Positions 13,180 to 17,196 of a stretch of 17,196 bases of DNA are shown here, piece by piece. Position numbers and translations under genes: made by a program. The notes under the pieces were generated by a model, which saw only the letters and a list, made by a program, of their open reading frames with translations, did not search any database and was not told the DNA's origin. Position 1 is the stretch's first letter. Each line of letters starts with the position of its first letter. Source of the DNA: Chloroflexota bacterium (lineage in GTDB: Bacteria > Chloroflexota > Dehalococcoidia > SM23-28-2); NCBI GenBank assembly GCA_030691665.1, contig JAUYDU010000123.1, positions 1 through 17,196 on the forward strand. Reading direction: 5' to 3'.

Positions 13180-14367
13180 ATGTTGCGGATCGCCATTGAT
13201 GCCACCTCCGTTCCCCCCCACAGGGTCGGCGCCGGCACCTACATATACAACCTGGTGCAAGCGCTGGCCCAGGTGGACGAGGAGAACGCCTACTTCGTCT
13301 TCGCCAAGCCGCAGACCTTCGCGGCAGAAGACCTGCCAAGAGCCTGCCCTGAGCGAAGCGAAGGGGCTTGCTTCCGGCTTGTGCCCGTGCGACTCCCTTC
13401 GCGGCTGGCCCGCATGGCCTGGGAGCAGGCGATCCTGCCCCTGCACCTTCGCCGATTGGGCGCCGACGTCCTCCATTCGCCCCACTATACGACGCCCCTC
13501 GCTCCCGGCCGCTGGCGGCGGGTGGTGACCATCCACGACGTCACCTTCTTCCTCCTGCCGGAGCGCTATCCCGCCCTGCGCCGCTTCTACTTCCAGCAGG
13601 CCAGCCGCATCGGCGCTCGCCTGGCCGACGTTGCCATCGCTGTCTCCCAGACGGTAAAGGCGGATGTCGTGCGCCATCTTGGCTTGGCCCCCGAAAAGGT
13701 GCGCGTCGTGCACCTGGCGCCGGGGCCCAGCTTCCGCCTGCTGGCCGATTCGGCTAGAATGGCGGCGGTCCGGCAGAAGTATGCCCTGCCCCCCAGGTTC
13801 ATCCTCAACGTAGGCACCCTGGAGCCGGGCAAGAACCAGGCGACGCTGCTGCGCGCCTTCCACAGGCTCAAGGGCCAGGGCCTGGAGCCGGGCCTGGTCA
13901 TCGTCGGACCGCGGGGCTGGATGTACGAGAGGCTGTTTCGGCTGGTGGATGAGCTAGGGCTGGGAGGGGATGTGCGCTTTACCGGCTACCTGCCCGCTGA
14001 CGACCTGGCGGCCGTCTACAACCTGGCTGACCTTTTCGTCTTCCCCTCCCTGTACGAGGGCTTCGGCCTGCCCCCCCTGGAGGCGATGGCCTGCGGCCTG
14101 CCGGTGGTAGCGTCCACCGCCCCCGCCCTGGCCGAAGTCCTGGATGACGCCGCTCTCCTAGTCGACCCTCGCGACCCGGACGCCCTGGCCGAGGCCGTGG
14201 CCAGGGTGTTGCGTGACAAACGCCTGCGCTCGCGTCTGCGCCGACGGGGCCTGGAGCGGGCCGGCCACTTCTCCTGGCAGCGCACGGCCCGCGACACCGT
14301 GGCTGCCTACGAGGCCGCCCTCAGCCCGCCGCAGGCGGACGCCTTGAGCGGCTCGACCAGGGGCTAG
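13180..14367 (+). CDS. Glycosyltransferase family 4 with in-frame CPERSEG repeat insertion
   Basis: A 395-residue GT4 enzyme. The N-terminal half starts MLRIAIDATSVPPHRVGAGT with the glycine-rich acceptor loop and has the VVTIHDVTFFLLPERYP stretch. The C-terminal half has LNVGTLEPGKN, LVIVGPRGW, VRFTGYLPADDLAAVYN and the E-x7-E motif EGFGLPPLE (Glu293, Glu301), then AMACGLPVVAS. ATG at 13180 is preceded by AGGGAG at six bases; the frame is open further upstream but that part lies within the previous gene and shows no GT sequence. Residues 56-62 (CPERSEG) come from a dispersed DNA repeat that keeps the frame, in a loop before RLVPVRL. The C-terminus ends in another repeat, PPQADALSGSTRG. It may transfer mannose or rhamnose; specificity cannot be read. 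Confidence 0.93.
   Translation: MLRIAIDATSVPPHRVGAGTYIYNLVQALAQVDEENAYFVFAKPQTFAAEDLPRACPERSEGACFRLVPVRLPSRLARMAWEQAILPLHLRRLGADVLHSPHYTTPLAPGRWRRVVTIHDVTFFLLPERYPALRRFYFQQASRIGARLADVAIAVSQTVKADVVRHLGLAPEKVRVVHLAPGPSFRLLADSARMAAVRQKYALPPRFILNVGTLEPGKNQATLLRAFHRLKGQGLEPGLVIVGPRGWMYERLFRLVDELGLGGDVRFTGYLPADDLAAVYNLADLFVFPSLYEGFGLPPLEAMACGLPVVASTAPALAEVLDDAALLVDPRDPDALAEAVARVLRDKRLRSRLRRRGLERAGHFSWQRTARDTVAAYEAALSPPQADALSGSTRG
13345..13367 (+). repeat. CPERSEG-type dispersed repeat, copy 2 (inside a gene)
   Basis: The core CCCTGAGCGAAGCGAAGGG differs by one base from the copy at 12215-12237. It lies inside the GT4 gene and is translated as CPERSEG in frame, without breaking the reading frame. 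Confidence 0.8.
14325..14351 (-). repeat. REP-like palindrome (copy C) at a gene's 3' end
   Basis: Read on the minus strand the unit is GCTCAAGGC, then GTCCGCCTGCGGCGGG, close to the copy at 3427-3453. It encodes the non-conserved tail of the GT4 protein (PPQADALSGS). CCGCC and GGCGG arms can pair around GCA. Confidence 0.5.
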
Positions 14368-14370
14368 CCG

Positions 14371-15282
14371 ATGGACCTCTCCATCGTCATTGTCAGCTAC
14401 AACGCCAGGGACTACCTGCGAGCCTGTCTCGCCTCTATCTATCAGCACACGGCGGACTTGGCTTACGAGGTCATCGTTGTGGACAACGACTCCTGGGATG
14501 GCAGCGCCGAGATGGTCAAGGGCGAGTTCCCGCAGGCGGCCCTCATCCGCTCGCCGGGCAACCTGGGCTTCGCTGCTGCCTGCAATCGGGGCATCGCCCA
14601 GGCCCAGGGCGAGTTCCTCCTCCTCCTCAATCCGGACACCGAGATCGCCGACAACGCCTTCGCCCCTCTCGTGACCTACGCTCGCCACCACCCTCGGGTG
14701 GGCGTCCTCGGCCCCAAGCTGCTCAACAGCGACGGCTCTTTGCAGCTCTCCTGCCGCCGCTTCCCCAGCCATCTCACCGGCCTGTTCAACCGCCAGGCCC
14801 TCCTCACCCGCCTCTTCCCCCGCAACCCCTTCTCCAGCCGCTACCTGATGACCGACTGGGACCACGACAGCGTCGCCGAGGTCGACTGGCTCTCGGGGGC
14901 CTGCATGCTCATCTCCCGCCGGCTCGTGGACGACGTAGGCCTGTTGGACGAAGCCTTCTTCTTTGCCATCGAGGACGTGGACTTCTGCTATCGGGCTCAC
15001 CAGGCCGGCTACCAGGTGGTCTACTTCCCCCAGGTAGCGGTGACCCATCACATCGGCAAGAGCAGCCAGACCCTCCCTAACCGGAGCATCCTCCAGTGGC
15101 ATCGCGGCATGTGGCGCTACTATCGCAAGCACATGCGCCGCAACCCCCTGGTGGATGGGCTGACCCTGGTGGGCATCGGCGCCCGCTGTGGCTACCAGCT
15201 AGCGGTTCAGAACGGGCGGCGCTTGCTGGCCGGCACTCGCCGCTCCCGCCGGAGGCGGGCTGCCAGAGGCGGCTCTGGCTGA
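14371..15282 (+). CDS. Glycosyltransferase family 2, WbbL/rhamnosyltransferase-like
   Basis: A 303-residue GT-A enzyme, last of the plus-strand operon. It opens LSIVIVSYNARDYLRACLAS, followed by VIVVDNDSWDGS, GNLGFAAACNRGI, the metal-binding LLLLNPDTE (83-91), GPKLLNSDGSLQLSCRRFPS (typical of rhamnosyltransferases of this group), SGACMLISRR and FFFAIEDVDFCYRAHQAGY. The usual length of WbbL-like proteins is about 260-300. The ATG is preceded by AGGGG at seven bases and lies three bases after the previous stop. The arginine-rich tail TRRSRRRRAARGGSG is encoded by tandem palindromic repeats, so the last 15 residues are probably not functional domain. Convergent with the WecA-like gene, overlapping by 76 bases. 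Confidence 0.93.
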   Translation: MDLSIVIVSYNARDYLRACLASIYQHTADLAYEVIVVDNDSWDGSAEMVKGEFPQAALIRSPGNLGFAAACNRGIAQAQGEFLLLLNPDTEIADNAFAPLVTYARHHPRVGVLGPKLLNSDGSLQLSCRRFPSHLTGLFNRQALLTRLFPRNPFSSRYLMTDWDHDSVAEVDWLSGACMLISRRLVDDVGLLDEAFFFAIEDVDFCYRAHQAGYQVVYFPQVAVTHHIGKSSQTLPNRSILQWHRGMWRYYRKHMRRNPLVDGLTLVGIGARCGYQLAVQNGRRLLAGTRRSRRRRAARGGSG

Positions 15283-16436
15283 CCCACATCACATGGTGAG
15301 CCTGTCGAACCGTCGGCCGGCGGGCCCGCCCGTTGGCGGGGGCGCAGGCCGAGGGCGGAGGCGAGCGCACCCCGCACAGAGGTCACCGAGGCGCTGTTCC
15401 AGAGCGAGCCAGCGTAGTCTAGGCGGAACAGGACGAGGGTGATGGCTGCCCCGAAGGCGAAGAAGGCCCCGAACTCGGCCGCCACCCCCTCCACAAAGTG
15501 GAGGGTCAAGGCGGCCCCCGAGAACAGGACGCACAGCGCGTAGAGGGAGAGAACGACGCCCCTGTCGCTCAGGCCTGCCTGCTCCAGCCGGTGCTGGATG
15601 TGGTCGAGGTCCCTCAGGAAGGGGTGCTTCCTGTCCAGCAGACGGCGGCTGAAGGCCAGGAGCGTGTCCAGGATAGGGAAGCCCAGGGCGACAATCGGCA
15701 CGCTGATGAACATGCTATCGGTGACACCGGTAGAGCCCTCGATGGCCAAGGCTGCCAGCAGGAAGCCCAGCAGCAGCGCCCCCGAATCCCCCAGCAGGCG
15801 GGACGCCGTCGGCAGGTTGAAGGGCAGAAAGCCGACGCAGGCTCCCGCCACCGCCACCAACTGAGCGGCCACCAGGGGGTTGTCCACGTTGGCGGCGATC
15901 AAGGCCAGGGGCACGGCCACGATTATCGCCACCCCCGCTGCCACCCCGTCCTTGCCATCGATGAGGTTCATGGCGTTGGTGATGAACACCAGCCACAGTA
16001 TCGTGACAAGGGGCGCTGCCCACCCCAGGGAGAAGGTGGCGCCCCAGGGCAGGGCCACGTCCTCGATGCGGTAGCCGATGACGAATACCAGGGCGGCCGC
16101 CGCCGTTTGCACCAGGAACTTGACCTTGAAATTCACCTCCAGCAGGTCGTCCACCACGCCCACCAGCAGGATCATCAGGGCCGCCCCCAGCAGGCCGGCC
16201 GTCTCCCTCTTCTGCGAGGCCAGCAGGTCGGAGAGGTCGGACGACACGAGGGAAGCCAACACAAGCGCCAGGAGGAAGGCGGCAAAGATCGCCAGCCCGC
16301 CCACCCGCCGTCTGCCCAGGCGCGCCTCCGCCGGCCGCGCCAGCCGGTCGAGGGGCAGCAGAGCGGTCAGGGCCCAGGCCCCTGCCAGGGCCAGCCCAAA
16401 GACGAGCGCGTACACCTCAAAGCCGAGATTAGGCAT
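15207..16436 (-). CDS. Polyprenyl-phosphate sugar-1-phosphate transferase (WecA/MraY superfamily)
   Basis: A 409-residue polytopic membrane enzyme with about ten helices. It would transfer a sugar phosphate (GlcNAc-1-P in WecA/TagO) to undecaprenyl phosphate and so prime a cell-envelope glycan. Family motifs, in order: RRVGGLAIF (43-51), GVVDDLLEV with Asp96-Asp97, NAMNLIDGKDGVAAG (154-168), LLGDSGALLLGF (214-225) and HPFLRDLDHIQHRL (271-284). The second glycine-aspartate motif is normally DGLDG, here DGKDG, and the last motif is normally H-x-HH, here HIQH. The basic tail after about residue 365 is long and non-conserved, and partly encoded by palindromic repeats overlapping the convergent GT2 gene. 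The ATG has no clear Shine-Dalgarno sequence. A lysE-type gene lies upstream on the same strand, 61 bases away. Confidence 0.9.
   Translation of the reverse strand: MPNLGFEVYALVFGLALAGAWALTALLPLDRLARPAEARLGRRRVGGLAIFAAFLLALVLASLVSSDLSDLLASQKRETAGLLGAALMILLVGVVDDLLEVNFKVKFLVQTAAAALVFVIGYRIEDVALPWGATFSLGWAAPLVTILWLVFITNAMNLIDGKDGVAAGVAIIVAVPLALIAANVDNPLVAAQLVAVAGACVGFLPFNLPTASRLLGDSGALLLGFLLAALAIEGSTGVTDSMFISVPIVALGFPILDTLLAFSRRLLDRKHPFLRDLDHIQHRLEQAGLSDRGVVLSLYALCVLFSGAALTLHFVEGVAAEFGAFFAFGAAITLVLFRLDYAGSLWNSASVTSVRGALASALGLRPRQRAGPPADGSTGSPCDVGQPEPPLAARLRRERRVPASKRRPF
15243..15279. repeat. Two tandem perfect hairpins (copy D) at a convergent gene end
   Basis: CCCGCC (15245-15250)/GGCGGG (15254-15259) with loop GGA, then GCCAGAG (15262-15268)/CTCTGGC (15273-15279) with loop GCGG. 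The second stem ends directly at the TGA of the GT2 gene (15280-15282) and inside the last codons of the converging gene. It could work as a bidirectional transcription barrier although no T-run follows. Related to the repeat family at 3424-3453. Confidence 0.6.
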
Positions 16437-16497
16437 AGTGGTTCAGCTTACTTTAGCAGCTTCGCCGCCGCCGCGCCATTCTTGGACCCTGCCCTGA

Positions 16498-17196
16498 TCA
16501 GGCAACGAGCATCAGGCCCGAGGCCAGGAAGTAGGCCCCCAGCCCCAGCAGGAACAGCCCGCACACGGCCAGGATGCCCCGATACACGGCACCGGTCATG
16601 ATCTGCCTGCCGCTGGCCAGCAGGAAGGCCAGCAGGGTCAGCCACACTATGTCGGACAGGATGTGACCGCCGAAGAACGAGGCTACGCCCGCCGCTCCCT
16701 GGTCCAGCGACTTGCTCACGTAGGCCGTGCCCACGCTCGCCCACCAGGCCACCCAGCCCGGGTTAGACACACTCACCAGGATGGCGGCAGGCATCAGCAC
16801 CGCTGCCATCGGTGGCAAGCGTCCGCTGCTAGGCCCCGCGGCTGACAGCGTGTGCAGCCCCCGCCAGATCCGCCAGAGGCTGGCCCCCCTCTGGCGGAAG
16901 CGCCGCCGCCAGGAGCCATCGTAGGCGGCAGCACCCGGGCCCTCGGACAGGGGCGCGCGCCCGATGACCGGTGGCGGCTCCCCCAGGCTGCCCATGATGT
17001 GTACGCCCATCCAGATGAGGAACAGCCCGCCGGCTATGCCGATGGCCGCCATCACCGGATCCTCGTCCAGCAACCGGCTCAAGCCCAGAGCCAGCCCCAC
17101 CACCAACGCCAGCTCGATCACACCGTGGCCCAGGGCCAGCAGCGGCCCCGCCCAGAAGCCTCGCCGCATCGTCTCCCGCACGGTCAGGGTGGTCAG
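16498..17196 (-). CDS. LysE/RhtB-type transporter, 5' end beyond the window
   Basis: The frame is open to the right edge (codons L-T-T-L-T before VRETM), so the start is outside and at least 232 residues are seen. LysE proteins begin with about 30 residues ending in GP--L--V, which fits the visible LTTLTVRETMRRG. Hydrophobic helices cover the visible first part (FWAGPLLALGHGVIELALVVGL), GIAGGLFLIWMGVHIMG, and later PMAAVLMPAAILVSVSNPGWVAWW and two more C-terminal helices (SFFGGHILSDIVWLTLLAFL, GILAVCGLFLLGLGAYF). The family exports amino acids or small metabolites. The cytosolic loop between the second and third thirds is unusually long and contains an 11-bp inverted DNA repeat. It lies upstream of the WecA-like gene on the same strand. 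Substrate unknown. Confidence 0.85.
   Translation of the reverse strand: MTTLTVRETMRRGFWAGPLLALGHGVIELALVVGLALGLSRLLDEDPVMAAIGIAGGLFLIWMGVHIMGSLGEPPPVIGRAPLSEGPGAAAYDGSWRRRFRQRGASLWRIWRGLHTLSAAGPSSGRLPPMAAVLMPAAILVSVSNPGWVAWWASVGTAYVSKSLDQGAAGVASFFGGHILSDIVWLTLLAFLLASGRQIMTGAVYRGILAVCGLFLLGLGAYFLASGLMLVA
16869..16898. repeat. 11-bp perfect inverted repeat inside the transporter gene
   Basis: TCCGCCAGAGG (16869-16879) and CCTCTGGCGGA (16888-16898) are exact complements with an 8-base spacer. The arm CCTCTGGCGGA also occurs in the intergenic copy at 3443-3453. It lies in the coding region of the loop FRQRGASLWRIW without breaking the frame. Confidence 0.7.

Noticed and set aside
12396..13238. 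Minus-strand frame over the first GT2 gene, and another at 14158-15132 over the last GT2 gene
   Set aside because: Both mirror genuine glycosyltransferases with full motifs, and neither has recognisable domains or a convincing ribosome-binding site.
8734..15282. Wzx/Wzy-dependent polysaccharide pathway
   Set aside because: No flippase with 12 or more helices and no Wzy-like polymerase is present, while a complete Wzm/Wzt pair is.
15498..16601. A 367-residue plus-strand open frame, rich in Gln, Gly and His
   Set aside because: It is antisense to the WecA-like gene, whose membrane segments and motifs are clear. Composition is typical of a shadow frame.
1..17196. CRISPR array, insertion sequence or phage genes
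   Set aside because: No regularly spaced direct repeats, no transposase or integrase motifs and no phage structural genes are visible. The short palindromes are dispersed singly.

Overview
The window is a surface-glycan locus in a high-GC bacterium. The protein repertoire suggests a Chloroflexota-like (Anaerolineae or Dehalococcoidia) genome: RmlA of the long form with a C-terminal beta-helix, a short RmlC-like epimerase, short genome-wide palindromes of the CPERSEG type, and many GTG/TTG starts. This assignment is inference from family knowledge and no marker gene proves it. Most genes are about 65-68% GC by eye. The stretch of about 3.5-7.0 kb is visibly lower: one hand-counted line at 4321-4380 is 45% GC, against 67% at 10681-10740.

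Layout. At 1-243 lies the C-terminal end of an unrecognised gene, followed by a hairpin and a convergent mgtE magnesium transporter (275-1612, minus). A structured intergenic stretch and tRNA-Arg(TCG) (1830-1906) follow, then a possible small membrane protein (1930-2229). Next is a minus-strand operon that reads leftward from about 8600: Wzm-type ABC permease, short Wzt-type ATPase, a methyltransferase with a long C-terminal coiled coil, a bifunctional GT4-GT2 glycosyltransferase with an N-terminal coiled coil, and a GT4 glycosyltransferase. A compact divergent promoter region (about 8634-8705) separates it from a plus-strand operon: rmlA, rmlB, rmlC-like, rmlD, GT2, GT4, GT2 (8734-15282). The plus operon meets a convergent polyprenyl-phosphate sugar-1-phosphate transferase (WecA/MraY superfamily, 15207-16436, minus) and a LysE-type transporter that runs off the right edge.

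How the genes work together (inference). The WecA-like enzyme could start a chain on a polyprenyl phosphate. RmlA-D would make dTDP-L-rhamnose, and the five glycosyltransferase proteins (six catalytic domains) would build a rhamnose-containing glycan. Wzm/Wzt would export the finished polymer. No Wzx flippase, Wzy polymerase or ligase is seen, which fits the ABC-transporter-dependent route. The methyltransferase may modify or cap the chain.

The most interesting signals are: (a) a methyltransferase with a heptad-repeat rod beside a Wzt that lacks the C-terminal cap-binding domain; (b) a 24-residue module with identical spacing shared by the methyltransferase C-terminus and the N-terminus of the adjacent bifunctional glycosyltransferase; (c) two families of short palindromic repeats that invade coding sequence, gene ends and a ribosome-binding site; (d) altered motifs in the WecA-like enzyme and a short RmlC. 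None of these proves a wholly new system. The core is a recognisable rhamnan or O-antigen-like ABC-export cluster.
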